Origin: Physcomitrium patens
Taxonomy: Eukaryota > Streptophyta > Bryopsida > Funariales > Funariaceae
Assembly (NCBI RefSeq): GCF_000002425.4
Contig: NC_037256.1
Coordinates: 10,250,269 to 10,314,268 of the forward strand
Length of the DNA: 64,000 nt
Direction of reading: 5' to 3'
Under the pieces are notes generated by a model. It searched no databases. It was given only the letters and a program-made list of their open reading frames with translations, and was not told the DNA's origin. Shown one piece after another: positions 33,117 to 44,476 of the stretch; position 1 is the first letter of the stretch; each line of letters begins with the position of its first letter. The position numbers and the translations under genes were made by a program.

Positions 33117-33281
33117 CCGTGAGCTTGTTGATTCCAAAGGTTATGATCCTATGAATTCTTAACCATTTGTTCTACTAACAACCTACTATTATCAACTAAA
33201 CTGCCTAACCATAAGTCTTATTATCAAAGTTGTCAATAACCAACCAGTAACTTATCACAAAATTTATTTATATATTCTACA
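33117..33281 (-). repeat. C 5' LTR, part 2
   Basis: This matches 11243-11410 and ends attctaca. It is followed by actag, the right flank of element C within the copia gag. Confidence 0.82.
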
Positions 33282-34010
33282 ACTAGTTTGAGAAAGAAAT
33301 TTTTAACTTACAAGAATTTTGGAACATGCTCCTTATAGAAGAAACCATTGCTTTTTTATAGTGATCACATGACATCTTCAAAGAAGCATTGGTGATGCAC
33401 ATATGAAACTTATATAATAAAAAGATTTACAATAATATGTTCTCCTCTAGTAGTCTGCAATAGACTCAACATCTTTAACAATATCCTTTAGAATGACAAA
33501 CCCTTATTTACAACTACTATGGTAAGTTCGAGCATACCTCAAGATATTACCGTGATCCCACCCCGATGCCCTCTTTTACAAATAAATATACAAATAATTT
33601 ATGATTGTATGCCACTTCACACAACAACTTACAATCTTTTTTATAATTAGATGTCAATGTCATCATAGACCTTTTCAAGGAATAAATTTTGTCTAATCCA
33701 AACAAATCTAGTAGTAATGAAATTCTATAAGATCTCAAAGAATTCTCCATCAACAAATTGGATTCCGATTGGATTCTAGGTTTATGAATGTCTAGGCATT
33801 TTTCAAGAGATTACTCGACTTTTTGAGAAGTTGACTACATCCATGGATTTATAGTGATGTCCGGGGGTAGTCACTTCCATGTAATTGTAGGCAATGGTAT
33901 AGTTGATTTATCCCTACTTAATGGTGAAATAAAGACATTAAAAGATATTGACTATATTTCTAGTCTATATCAAAATATCTTATTAGTAGATTAAATAACT
34001 GACCTTAAAA
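33282..34010 (+). pseudogene. copia gag C-terminus and protease relic
   Basis: Right after C the copia gag resumes with a sequence reading roughly 'SEKEIFNLQEFWNMLLIEET', the usual end of the UBN2 domain. Later, near 33860-34000, the frame 'HVIVGNGIVDLSLLNGEIKT' and 'LKDIDYISSLYQNILLVD' gives the protease flap and end typical of Ty1/copia. The catalytic triplet and gag zinc knuckle are not clear. Many stops. Confidence 0.6.
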
Positions 34011-35200
34011 ATCTATATATATTTTTTTCAATAAAATAAAATCTTATATCAATCTAGAGATCACATTTTATTGTAACAAAGAATCATGAGATAAAAACAA
34101 CGGCCTATAGAAACTTGATTACTTCACGAATAAAACCAAGAGCTCACTCTCACATAAAGTATAAACTAATATTCACTCTGAAATTAATACTCTTTTTGTA
34201 AAAAATAAATTACTCTTATGGCATAAAAAACCAACTCATTTGAATTTCTACTATTTCCAAACACTCCCAAATCTAGTTTTAGGCATTCCAAATTTTTCAA
34301 TTTTTACTTTCAATTGTTGCACATATCATGATGCAAAACAAACTAAAACCAATATACCAAAACAATCATTTATTTAGGAATTTTCTTTGCTTGTTTTCAT
34401 CTACATCAATGTGGACTTCTTCTTATAGAATCTTTTAGACAAAAAAATATATTTCTTACTACTTATAGATGACTATAGCCATTTTTTTAGATTTATTTTA
34501 TGAAAACAAAAAATCAAACTATAAGCATGTTCTAGTAATTTTACCACATGATCAAAAAACAAACCTCATAATATATCTTCTGTGTATGATCCAATTGTCA
34601 TAGAAAATTCACCTTTATAGAATTTTATTGATATCTTGAAGTACAAAGAATCCTTTGATGATTGAATATTGTCCAAACACTCCTATAAAATGGGGTCTCT
34701 AAGAAAAAAAATTACTTTGTTCTCAATCAAGTTCGTGCTATGCTCCTTGGTGGACATGTCTCCACTTTTCTTTGCGTTGAAGCAGCCAACACAGTTATAT
34801 AGCTCATGAACTCTAGTCCTACTAAGTCCAGTGATAAAAAGATTCTTTACAAAGTATTCATATGTAAGCAATCAAATCTTAGTAGAATTAAGATTTTTGG
34901 TTGTGTTTATTTTGTGCATCAAGATCAAACACAAAGATAAAAATTAAAAGCTTAATCAACTCATCAATTCATTTGGACTTAGACAGCATCTTCAAAGGCT
35001 ATAGAGACTATCTATTAGAATTTTTTAAAAAAATCAAATTATACTGGATGTTTTATTCAACAAAGATAGTTTTTTCACTCAAAAATCTAAATCATAGACT
35101 AATATTTTTTGTATCCTTGAACCACCATCAACTATTCATTGATATAGCAACATCAAAATCTAACTTGACATTCAAAATCTATATTAAGACCAACAATTTT
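34011..35200 (+). pseudogene. copia integrase relic
   Basis: The GAG-pre-integrase block 'LLLWHKKPTHLNFYYFQTL' (about 34205-34265) is followed by a cysteine region. The integrase core follows: 'YFLLLIDDYSHFF' (34446-34490), 'NQVRAMLLGGHVSTFLCVEA' (about 34720-34785), 'LMNSSPTKS' and 'IKIFGCVYFVHQDQT' (about 34890-34935). These are classic Ty1/copia integrase segments. Downstream to about 35600 the frame is too broken to follow. Confidence 0.75.
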
Positions 35201-35599
35201 TTCTACCCAATCTAAATTCCAATATTGAAGAACTACCTTAAATTAAAACTCAAGTTCTTTACAATATAAATACATTTTTATAAGATCATGATCCAAAAGA
35301 AGCACCTCTTGGTGAAAATTCACTTCTGGTAGCAAATTTTGCACCTTATTAATGTGATTACAATACAATAGATGAATGGCCAATTTTTGAAGAAATCAAT
35401 GATATGTCCTCATATATAGAAAATGATATCAACATACCTCAATCAGAACAACCATATTTCTCCACATCTTTTGAATCATTGAATCAAAATTTTCATACTA
35501 TAAAATGTCCTGCTTGGCTACAAGATTATTTTTATAATTTTTTAAACCTCTTAAAGAAACCAAAATCATATAATAAAGTAGTTTAAGATAAAGGATAAA

Positions 35600-36458
35600 A
35601 AAATATAATAATTGATGTGATAAAGTCTATTCATGACAATAAGACATGATCAATGACTTTTCTTCCTTTAAGACATGAAGCTATATTAATAAAATGGGTG
35701 TTAAAAGCAAAAATAAAAACTAATGGTACTCTACAAAAGAAAAAATCATGACTAGATAATTGTAGTTTTGAACAATTAGAAGGCATTGACTACAAAGAAA
35801 TATTTGCTCCAGTAGTCAAATATGACACTATAAGAATGCTCTTTATAATATCTACATAAAATAAATAGCAACTATACCACATGAATGTCAAGACTCCTTT
35901 CCTCTATGATGATTTCAAAGAAGAAGTCTACATCATACAACCTAAAGGCTTTGTAGTTGAAGGGCATGAATATCTAATATACAAATTACACAAAGCTCTT
36001 TAGAGTCTAAGACAAGCATCAACGGTATGGTATAATAAAATTAATTCTTTTCTTTAAACTGAAGGATTTACAAAAGAAAAAAGTGACTAAAATCTTTATG
36101 TTATTAACCATCAAGGAAAAATGCTACTTCTAGTTTTTTACATAGATGATCTTTTCTTTACAAGAAATTGCATCAAATGGATTAAGTGGTTTAAATCACA
36201 ACTTGAATCAAAATTTGAGATGTCAAAACTAGGAGAAAATGATATGATACTCTATCTTAAGGCTGAAATAATTAAAGTGCCAAAAGGATTTTTATGACAC
36301 AACGAAATTATGCATTACAAGTAATTTGTTAATTTGGCCTTAAAGCATGTCAATCTGTTTTAACTTCCATGGCTAAAAGACTAAAGCTTACTCTTGATAT
36401 GAATGAAGACATTATTGATCCAACTTATTATCAATCTATAGTTGATAAACTTATATAA
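35600..36458 (+). pseudogene. copia reverse transcriptase relic
   Basis: The frame reads 'GIDYKEIFAPVVKYDTIRML', 'MNVKTPFLYDDFKEEVYIIQ', 'YKLHKAL' and 'LRQAS', with the catalytic pair in 'FYIDDLFFTRN' and 'WFKSQLESKFEMSKLGE', then 'TYYQSIVDKLI'. The order is canonical for Ty1/copia RT. Multiple stops and small shifts inactivate it. B1 is inserted at 36464 within this gene, with a TTAGG duplication, and the sequence resumes at 41411. Confidence 0.85.
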
Positions 36459-36463
36459 TTAGG

Positions 36464-36638
36464 TATCATGGACATATACATTTACCTCAATAGTTACTTA
36501 TATGATTAGATAGAAGTAGATAAATATAGATTAATATATGTTAAATATGACATCACCTTTTGAGTGACTTTTTAATTTTCTTCAGTGATATAAGAGTATA
36601 TTGAGAATTTTCTTTCTTCAAGATTCATATCCTTGACA
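36464..36638 (+). repeat. B1 5' LTR, internally deleted
   Basis: It begins tatcatggacatat (from TGTCATGG) and ends ccttgaca. It is only about 175 bp against about 580 bp for the 3' LTR; the central part is missing. It is followed by gtttgacaagagtgcc, the conserved leader start of family B. Confidence 0.85.
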
Positions 36639-36640
36639 GT

Positions 36641-37340
36641 TTGACAAGAGTGCCAACATATTATTTTTGTCTTATTTTAGAAGTGAGTAGATTACGCCAC
36701 TTCTATTGTTGTATTTTGAAGGTTGTGGAATATCCACCTTTTAAACAAAAAAAAATCTTATTTTCTAACACTGATCTTTCCTTAAAGAGAGTAGATTATC
36801 CCTCTTTGTACAAACTTTTATTAGAAGTTATGGATTATCCTCCTCTAATTTAATTTTTTGGATTTGTTTGAGTTACCTATGGAAGAAAAGATTATGGATG
36901 CTACACTTAGTAGAAGTAAAAATAGATTTATAATTATTATAGATCTTCATGAGCTTGTCAACACTCTTAGAGTAGAAATCTCACGTATTTCTAACGTAAA
37001 TCATTAAGGTATGCCTACACATGTAGAAGAAGTACAGAGTCTACAACAAGAAGTTATGCAATTGAAAGAAGCAAGTAGATCGACTTCACAACCAAATCTA
37101 GGAAATTTTGCTTCTACAAGTGTGATGGAGATAAGAACTAGTATGCTTGAGAAGTTTGATGGAATAAGATCAAAATTTCAAGGATTTTTGCAACAAGTCA
37201 AGCTCTATCTAGGTTGCACCCTTTTCAATATTCTAATCGAATTATTCAAGTTGGATTCATAGATGCACTTCTATGAAGAAGTGTTCTCTCTTGGTTTGTA
37301 TCTTTAATAGAAAAAGATTTGTGACTCCTTTATGATTTGA
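36641..37340 (+). pseudogene. gag: B1 gag, truncated
   Basis: The region includes a leader frame with repeats of the type 'VVEYPPF' and 'VDYPSL', then 'LHELVNTLRVEIS', 'EEVQSLQQEVMQLKEASRST' and 'MLEKFDGIRSKFQGFLQQVK'. Compared with B2 and B3, about 650 bp covering the capsid C-terminal half and the zinc knuckle are deleted near 37350. Stops are present. Confidence 0.75.
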
Positions 37341-37350
37341 ATTCATTCTC

Positions 37351-37740
37351 TCCTCAGACCCTTTGCCTTGTTTTACAATAGATGTACATTTAGGATCTAA
37401 AAATCACAAAGTCCTTGCCTTATTGGATTCAAGAGTCTCAACCTATTTTATAGACAAAGATTTTGACAAAAATCAAAAATACTTTTAGTCAAAAAAACTA
37501 AATCCATACATATAGAACTTATAGATGGTCATTCATTGTCTTCTGAAAATATTATCGATGAGATTGTTTCTTTAGATGTAACAATTAAAGATCATAAAAG
37601 TATAGTAGTATTTAATGTAATAAGATCATCTTTCAATCTGGTTATTTTAAAATTATTATGGCTAAAAAAATATAACCCTTAAATAGATTGGATTTCTCAA
37701 AATCTTAACTTTTTTGGTAGTATAATCTAAGATCAAGTTA
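37351..37740 (+). pseudogene. B1 protease relic
   Basis: The conceptual frame reads 'SDPLPCFTIDVHLGSKNHKV', 'LALLDSRVSTYFIDKDF' and a degenerate ILGLSWLEKYNP-like end. The active-site triplet is DSR rather than DSG. Stops interrupt the frame. Confidence 0.7.
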
Positions 37741-37899
37741 CCAAAGTAGAAGTACAAAAGTCTAGTACTTCTAAACCTTTACTGGTATGTGTAAGAGCTT
37801 TTACACATGCTGCAAAAGAAAGATCATCTTTTTCTATATATACTATGTTTATTTCTAATGATGAAAAAATGTCAAGTGGTATTTCTAGCAAATATGAAG

Positions 37900-38700
37900 A
37901 ATTCCAAAACATTTTTGAAAGAAAGAATGCAAATATTCTTTCAGAGCATTGACCTTATGATTGTTTAATTGATTTGGAAGAAAGAGCTCAACCACTATTT
38001 GGACCAATCTACAACTTATCGCAAAATGAATTGGCTACACTAAATGAGTACATTGATGAGAACTTGGCAAAGAATTTCATATACTATTCTAAATCCGAAG
38101 TTGGAGCTCTTATCTTATTTGTAAAGAAGAAAGATGGATCTCTACAAATGAGTGTGGATTATCAAAGATTCAATAAGATTACCATCAAAAATAGGTATCT
38201 TTTGCCTTTTATTTCAAGATTTCTTGACTAATTCAATCAATCAAAGATTTATACCAAAATAGATCTACAAGGAGGATATAACTTAGTTTGTATCAAAGAA
38301 AGAAATGAATAGAAGAATGCTTTTCAAATTAGGTATGGACATTTTGAATATAATGTCATGCTTTTTGAACTCACGAATGCATTGATCACTTTTCAATATC
38401 TTATGAATGATATTTTTTATGAATTTTCAGATGATTTTTTCGTTTTCTATTTAGATGACATTCTATTCTACTCTAAGAACATAGAAGAATATGAACTTTA
38501 TGTTTGTTGTGTATTACAGAAACTTAGAAATACAGGATTATATGTTAAGTTGGAAAAATATGTATTCTATACTACTCAAGTTGACTTTTTAGGATATATC
38601 ATTTCCAACAAAGGCCTTATGATAGATCCCAAGAAGGTCCAAACTATCATAGATTGGAAGATTTCAAGAAGAATATAAGATATGCAATATTTTTTAGGCT
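37900..38700 (+). pseudogene. pol: B1 reverse transcriptase
   Basis: The motifs are 'YNLSQNELATLNEYIDENLA', '[20 protein letters not shown]', a short broken stretch, then 'FYLDDILFYSKNIEEYELYV' with the catalytic YLDD and '[14 protein letters not shown]'. This is the Ty3 chromovirus order. Stops near 38230 and 38310 break the frame. Confidence 0.82.
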
Positions 38701-39290
38701 TTGCTAATTACTACCAAATTTTCATCAAGAAATTTTCTCAAATTGTAGCTCTACTTATACGTTTGACTTATAAAGACAAATTTGATTAGAATAAAGAAAT
38801 AGAAGCATCATTTGATGCTTTGAAGAAAGAATTTACTTCTACACTAATCTTATATTGTGTCAACTTTTCCAAGGTATTTTTTATGGAAACAAACGCATCA
38901 AACTTTGTTATAGATGCCATATTGTCACAAATAGAAACAGATAATAAATTCCACCCAGTAGCTTTTTATTCCACAAAATTTTTAGCAACCAAAATTAATT
39001 ATGAAATCTATGACAAAGAATTCTTTGCAATCATAGATTCATTTCAAGAATGGCATCATTATCTAAAACGTACTTCAAGTCTAATTATCATATATACAGA
39101 TCATAAGAACCTCGAGTACTTCATGTCAATACGTGTTTTGAATTGTTGTCAAGCCCATTGTACCATGTCTTTATCAAGATTCAATTTCAAAATCACTTAT
39201 CAATCCAAAAAATAATAAGATCTATCAGAAACCCTTTCTAGACATTCTTATCTTGTATCAAAAGAAGGAGATGTATCTTTTGATCAACAA
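38701..39290 (+). pseudogene. pol: B1 RNase H
   Basis: The segments are 'LKKEFTSTLILYCVNFSKVF' with 'FMETNASNFVIDAILSQ' (D of the usual DAS changed to N in TNAS), 'AFYSTKFLATKINYEIYDKE' and 'IIYTDHKNLEYFMS'. The C-terminal DxLSR equivalent is 'DLSETLSR', broken by a stop. Confidence 0.75.
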
Positions 39291-40735
39291 AGAATGATTC
39301 TCTTGAAGCTCGAGTATTTTTATCTTCGAGTAATAAAATCAACAGTGACTATTGATTCAACCTTTATTAAGCAAATTCAATTAAGTATGTCTTCAAATCT
39401 TGTTATTCATGATATCAAGAATCTTTCTTCTAAGTTTCATAATATTTCAAAGTTCAAGTTCAAGAAAAACCTTCTCTAATTTGAAGGACGTCTATATATT
39501 CTAGAAAGAGAAGCACATTGACATGTTTTTTAAGCATATCATGACTTTCCAGCAGTAGGACATTTTAGATATAATAAGACTTTAGAGCTTATATTTAGAG
39601 ATTTTTAGTAGCTGCAAATGTGAAAGGTGATAAAAAACTTTTTACAATCATGTGATACTTGTTCAAAATCCAAAACTCCTTGATATAGATCTTATGGATT
39701 GCTTCAACTGTTACCTATTCTAAAACAACCATGGTCTTTTGTTTCTATGGATTTTATCACAGATCTTTCAGACTCAAATTCACATGATTTTATATTCGTA
39801 ATTGTAGATTGCTTCACCAAAATGGCATATTTTGTACTATGTACAAAATCAGTTTCAAGTAAAGAAATAGCTAAGCTATTTATTAACAATATCTATCACT
39901 ATCATGGATTGTCAAAGGATATTATATTAGATAAGGAGACTCAATTTGTATCAAGATTATAGAGAACCTTATTTAAGATTTTAAAGGTAGATATAAAACT
40001 TTCTTCAGCTTTTCATCCTCAAACTGATCGGCAAATGGAATGGTTGAATCAAATTTTGGAACAATATTTGAGGTGTACTATCAACTATCATCAAGATGAT
40101 TGAACAACTCTTTTACCATTGGCAGAGTTTGCATAAAATAATTTGGTACACTCTTCTACTCAACAAATATCTTTTTTTACCAATTATGATTATCATCCAT
40201 GACTTGATACTCTTGAATTTTCAAAAATTGATAATCCTGTAGCAAAAGATTTAGTAAATCATTTGTTAGAGTTACATGCAACAATGAAGATACAATTGAA
40301 AGAAGCTCAAGAACGGCAAAAGACCAACATGGATGCCTATTGCAAAGAACAACTATAATTTAACATAGGTGACAAGATATGGTTACTTCATCGAAATATC
40401 AAGATTACTTACTTTTGTAATAAGTTAAATTATTGTAGGCTGGGACCTTTTTCTATTTGTGAATAAATCAATCCTATTGCTTATCGATTATATCTACTGT
40501 AGTCTATGAAGATTCACCCTATATTTCACATGTCCCTTTTTGAGCCGTATAAGACAATGAATATCTTAAGAAGAAAATAAATGTCACTTCCTCCTATAGA
40601 AGTGGATAATAATCAAGGCTGGATTGAAATAGATTGAAATATCTTCTTCATTGGCATAGATATGATCTTAACAAATGCACATGGGAGCCAACAAATAATC
40701 TTACAAGTGCAAGAAAGAAGATTGAGGCCTTTCAT
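39291..40735 (+). pseudogene. pol: B1 integrase with partial chromodomain
   Basis: The zinc domain 'HDFPAVGHFRYNKTLELI' lies at about 39540-39600 and the CDTCSKSK-like end at about 39650. The core has 'SFVSMDFITDLSDSNSHDF', 'FVIVDCFTKMAYFV' and 'DKETQFVSRL', and weaker DDE remains follow. The C-terminal part has a GPF-like segment and, at about 40630-40735, a frame reading 'YLLHWHRYDLNKCTWEP', the C-terminal half of a chromodomain. Many stops. Confidence 0.75.
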
Positions 40736-40830
40736 TGACAACATCCATCAAAATTAAGATAAAGAATTACAAAGATCCATAAAAGATGATGACCGCTCTT
40801 CATAGAACTCGATCCTAGAAGAGGAGGTAA

Positions 40831-41410
40831 TATCACTAACATATATATTTATCTCAATAGTTACTTATATAATAAAGTAGAAGTACATAAATATAGATTA
40901 ATTTCATAAAGTCTTCTAGAAAAGCTTCCTAGAAGCTTCATAGACATAGTGTTGACTTTAGATGTGTTTGTAGGTTAAAAATTTGACCAACAAACTAACC
41001 ATGTATTGGTAGCTTGTAGAATAAGTTAACTCCATGTAGTAGCTTTTGGAACAAGTTAACTCCATGTAGTAGCTTGTCGAATAAGTTAACTATGTGACCC
41101 ATGTATAAATAACTTACCTTGTAATTTAAGACATGTGGTTAGCAAAGTCAACATGTTTTAGAGCTCCTATAGGACATTGCCACATAGCTTCTAATTATAA
41201 GTATATAAGGAGGCAAGAATGAAGCCTTCTACACTCTTATCAATGCCTTTCTAGTCTTTAGTCTTGTTCGAAGATTTTCTAGTCTTTTTATTTTTGACAA
41301 TAGCCATTCTAGTTAAATATTACAATACTTCTTAAGTGACTTTTTAGTTTTCTTTAGTGACATAAAATTATATTAAAAATTTTCTTTCTTCGAGATTTAT
41401 ATCCTTGACA
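40831..41410 (+). repeat. B1 3' LTR
   Basis: About 580 bp, tatcactaac...ccttgaca, preceded by the purine tract gaagaggaggtaa. It contains a 30-bp tandem repeat (agcttgtagaataagttaac type) with two full and one partial unit at 41011-41093. It has a TATA-like 'tatataaggagg' at about 41203. Confidence 0.88.
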
Positions 41411-41548
41411 TTAGGTCACTTTTGACGTGATATTTCATACTTTGTTGGAATTATTAGTCATTTCATGATGAAACCACAAATATCATATTTGACAATAGCA
41501 AAAAATAATTTTAATGTATATTGTATAAACATTAGATTATAGAATAAT
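41411..41548 (+). pseudogene. copia RT-RNase H joint
   Basis: After the second ttagg the copia frame continues with 'DISYFVGIISHFMMKP' and a frame-shifted 'ILMYIV' stop 'TLDY', equivalent to the conserved Ty1/copia 'RPDISYAVGVVSRFM' and 'ILRYLKGTLDYG'. It ends where B2 begins. Confidence 0.8.
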
Positions 41549-42096
41549 TATCACGGACATATATATTTACCTCAATTATTACTTATATGATTAAGTAAAA
41601 GTAAGTAAAATAGAATAATTTTATAAAGTCTTCTAGAATAGCTTGCTAGAAGCTTCATAGATGTAATTTTGACTTTAGATGTGTTTGTAGGTTAGAAACT
41701 TGGCCAAAAAGCTAATCATGTATTGGTAGCTTGTAGAACAAATTACCTCCACATAATAGCTTGTGGAACAAGCCAACTACATGGCGTATACATAGATAAC
41801 TTGCCTTACAAGATAAGTCATGTGACTAGCAAAGTCAACACATGTTGGAGGTCTTATAGGACATCCCCACGTATGTCTTAGTTAGATAGTATATATAGAG
41901 GCAAAAGTGAAGCCTTCTTTACTCTTGTCAATGCCTTTCCAATCTTAATCTTGTTTCAAGACTTTCTAGTCTTCTTGTTTTTAGCAATAGCCATTCTAGT
42001 TAATATTACATCACCTTTTGAGTGACTTTCTAATTCTCTTCAATAATAGAAGAGTGTATTGAAGATTCTCTTTCTTCAAGATTCATGTCCTTGACA
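41549..42096 (+). repeat. B2 5' LTR
   Basis: 548 bp, tatcacggacat...ccttgaca. It is closely similar to the B1 3' LTR and includes a TATA-like 'agtatatatagagg' near 41888. It is followed by the conserved leader gttttacaacag. Confidence 0.88.
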
Positions 42097-42099
42097 GTT

Positions 42100-43390
42100 T
42101 TACAACAGTTCTAACATATTATTTTTGTCTTGTTCTAGAAGTGAGTGGATTACCCCACTTCTCTTATTGTAATTTGAAGGTTGCGGACTATCTACCTTTA
42201 AAAAAAAAATCTTGTTTTCTAATACTAATATTTTTGTTAAAGAAAGTGGATTATCCCTCTTTGTCGAATTTATTTTTAAAGGTTGCATATTACCCTCCTC
42301 TAATTTAACTTTTGAATTTGTTTGAGTTGTATATAGAAGGAAAGATTATGGATGCTACTATCAATAGAAGTGAGAATAGATTTGCAACTATAGTAGATCT
42401 TCATGAGCTTGTCAACATTCTATGAGTGAAAATCTCACGTATTTCCAATGTGAATCATAGAAGTACTATGCCTACTCCTATGGAAGAAGTTCAGATTCTG
42501 CGACAAGAAGTTGTGCAGTTGAAAGAAGCAAGTAGATCAACGTCACAACCAAATCCAAGGAATTTTGTTTCTACAAGTATGATGGGGACAAGGATTAGTA
42601 TGCCTGAGAAGTTTGATGGAACAAGATCAAAATTTTGAGGATTTTTGCAATAAGTCAAGTTTTATCTAAGATTACGTCCTTTCCAATATCCTAATAGATT
42701 TATCCAAGTCGGATTTACAAATGCACTAATATCAAGAAGTGTTCTCTCTTGGTTTGTACTTTTAATGGAAAAAGATTCACGACTCTTTTATGATTTGAAT
42801 TCATTCCTAGAAGTGTTTACGGCCACATTTGGAGAAAGTGATCAAGAATGAGTAGCAAAGACTAAGCTTTTATTCTTACGACAAGGATCACGATCAACTA
42901 CTACATATGCTACCAAATTCCAAAATCTTGCTTGCGACGTGGACTGGAATGACAAAGCACTTATCAACTAATTTTGATATGGATTGAAAGGTAGCGTCAA
43001 AGATTTTTTTATTAACAATGCCAAAAGTAGAATCTTTAGAACAATTTATTACTCAAGCCATTATATGCGACAATCGTTTATTTGAAAGGTGTCAAGAATA
43101 AAGATTTGGTTGAAGAGGAATAAGTCAAGCAATGGCGATAGCTCCCAAGTTTTTTGAAACGTATTCATCAAAGCCAGAACCAATGCAAATTGATATGATA
43201 CATTTTAAACCTCTCACAAAGCAGGAAAAGACTCGACATCGCCAAGAGAGATTATGTTTATATTGTAGAGAAGGTAAGCACAATGCTCAATATTGTCCAA
43301 AGAAACAACACAATTACAAAATGAGGAGCACAATTACCAAAGAAGATAATGTATTGGATAACGAGTTTTTTCAGCTACAATAGGGATTGT
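42100..43390 (+). pseudogene. gag: B2 gag
   Basis: Broken frames give 'EEVQILRQEVVQLKEASRST', 'MPEKFDGTRSKF', 'LMEKDSRLFYDLNSFLEVFT', 'LACDVDWNDKALIN' and, in a frame at 43132-43383, the CCHC knuckle CLYCREGKHNAQYC. This is the gag type of Ty3 chromoviruses common to mosses and fungi; that attribution is from memory. At least six stops or shifts. Confidence 0.8.
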
Positions 43391-43896
43391 GCGGCTGGAA
43401 TCATGTACAACACCTAGTAAAGATCCTATCCTCTCCTCAGACCCCTCACCTTGTTTTATAATAGAAGTATATTTAGGACCTAATAATCACAAAGCCTTTG
43501 CCTTGTTAGATTGAGAAGTCTCAGGATGTTGTATAGATGAAGATTTTGCCAAAAATCAAAAAATACCTTCAGTGAAGAAAATTAAATCCATACATATATA
43601 AGTCATAGATGGTAATTTGTTGCCTTCTGAAAATGTTATCCATGAAATTATTCTTTTAGATATAGCAATTAAAGATCATAACAGTGTAGTAGTATTTAAT
43701 ATAATAAAATCTCCCTCTAATTCGATTATTTTAGGATTATCATGGCTAGAAAAATATAACCCTCAAATGAATTGGATTTCTCGTAATCTTAACTTTCTTC
43801 ATAGTATAATCTAAGATTGTGTTAGCAAAGTAGAAGTATGTAAGTCGAGTACGCCCAAACCTTTACTAGTAGGTGCAAAAGCTTTCATACATGTTG
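43391..43896 (+). pseudogene. B2 protease, cut by B3
   Basis: The frame includes 'CFIIEVYLGPNNHKAFALLD', a TGA at the active-site region (LLD, stop, EVS), then 'IILDIAIKDHNSVVVFNIIK' type sequence and 'IILGLSWLEKYNPQMNW'. It ends 'VGAKAFIHV', where B3 is inserted. Confidence 0.78.
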
Positions 43897-44448
43897 TGTC
43901 ATAGGCATACTCATATAAGCTAGTAATTACATATATAAATAAGTAGAAGTAAGTAAAAGTAGATAAAAATAATTTAATTCTATAGTATTTGATATGGAAG
44001 CTTTTTAGAAGCTTCATAGATGCTGCTTTGACTTCATAGGTGTCTTTAATTGATTTTTTCAATTAAAAACGTGATCAACAAGTTGGCCATGTGCCACACA
44101 TGTTGTTAGCTTGAAGACCAAGCTAACTATGTGGCCCATACATAGAAAAATTTGCTTTGTAAGTCAAGGCAAATGTCCTACAAAGTCAACACATATTGGA
44201 GGTCCTATAGAATATCGCCACGTAGCCTCTAGTTAGATAGTATATATAGACACAAGAGTGAAGCCTTCTTCACTCTTATCAATTTCCTTCTTATTTCCAG
44301 TCTAGTTTCAAGAGTCGTCATGTTTTCTAATCTTTGGCAATAGCTATTCTAGTTCAATATATTATCACCTTTGAGTGATTTCTAAGTATTTTTGAGTGAC
44401 ACAAGAGTGTATTGAGATTATCTTTCTTTGGAGTTCATGTCCTTGATA
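43897..44448 (+). repeat. B3 5' LTR
   Basis: 552 bp, tgtcataggcat...ccttgata (from ccttgaca). It matches 49373-49688 over the first 316 bp, with one short deletion in the latter. TATA-like 'agtatatatagacac' near 44240. Confidence 0.9.
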
Positions 44449-44476
44449 GTTTGACAAGAGTGCTAACATATTATCT

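Larger units (their letters stand above)
8885..33281 (-). mobile_element. Ty3 element C (minus strand), carrying nested A insertions
   Basis: C lies on the minus strand: 5' LTR 15496-15951 plus 33117-33281, gag 13263-15350, protease and linker 12229-13160, RT fragment 11773-12228, tail 11411-11772, and 3' LTR 8885-9493 plus 11243-11410. Its LTRs read TGTAGAATA...CAACA in element sense. The flanks are tctag at left and actag at right, which fits a 5-bp target-site duplication with one change. Both LTRs are interrupted by family A at the same position. Most of RT, all of RNase H and most of integrase are deleted, so the copy is defective. Confidence 0.85.
36464..41410 (+). mobile_element. Ty3 chromovirus B1
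   Basis: LTRs 36464-36638 (internally deleted) and 40831-41410 flank gag, PR, RT, RNase H, IN and a partial chromodomain. Both sides carry the perfect 5-bp duplication ttagg (36459-36463 and 41411-41415). The element splits the copia RT. Numerous stops and a gag deletion make it inactive. Confidence 0.92.
7571..41548 (+). mobile_element. Ty1/copia element (family D), skeleton split by C, B1 and B2
   Basis: The order is LTR end and primer-binding site (7823), gag (8440-8884, continued at 33282), protease, integrase (34011-35200), RT (35600-36458) and the RT-RNase H joint (41411-41548). The pieces read continuously when C (8885-33281) and B1 (36464-41410) are removed. B2 enters at 41549, just after the codons for 'TLDY', and no later copia sequence is seen. 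The summed length of about 4.6 kb fits a Ty1/copia element lacking its 3' end. The 5' LTR start is a guess, since no second LTR is available. Many stops make it inactive. Confidence 0.8.
41549..43896 (+). mobile_element. Ty3 chromovirus B2, 5' part
   Basis: It has LTR 41549-42096, gag and protease, then is cut by B3 at 43897. The rest of B2 is not found after B3, because the window passes into family A sequence. Inserted in copia just after the TLDY codons; the target duplication cannot be tested. Confidence 0.85.

Noticed and set aside
34683-34871. Minus-strand 62-codon frame in the copia region as a gene
   Set aside because: The plus strand here encodes the copia integrase segment NQVRAMLLGGH; the minus frame is its shadow.
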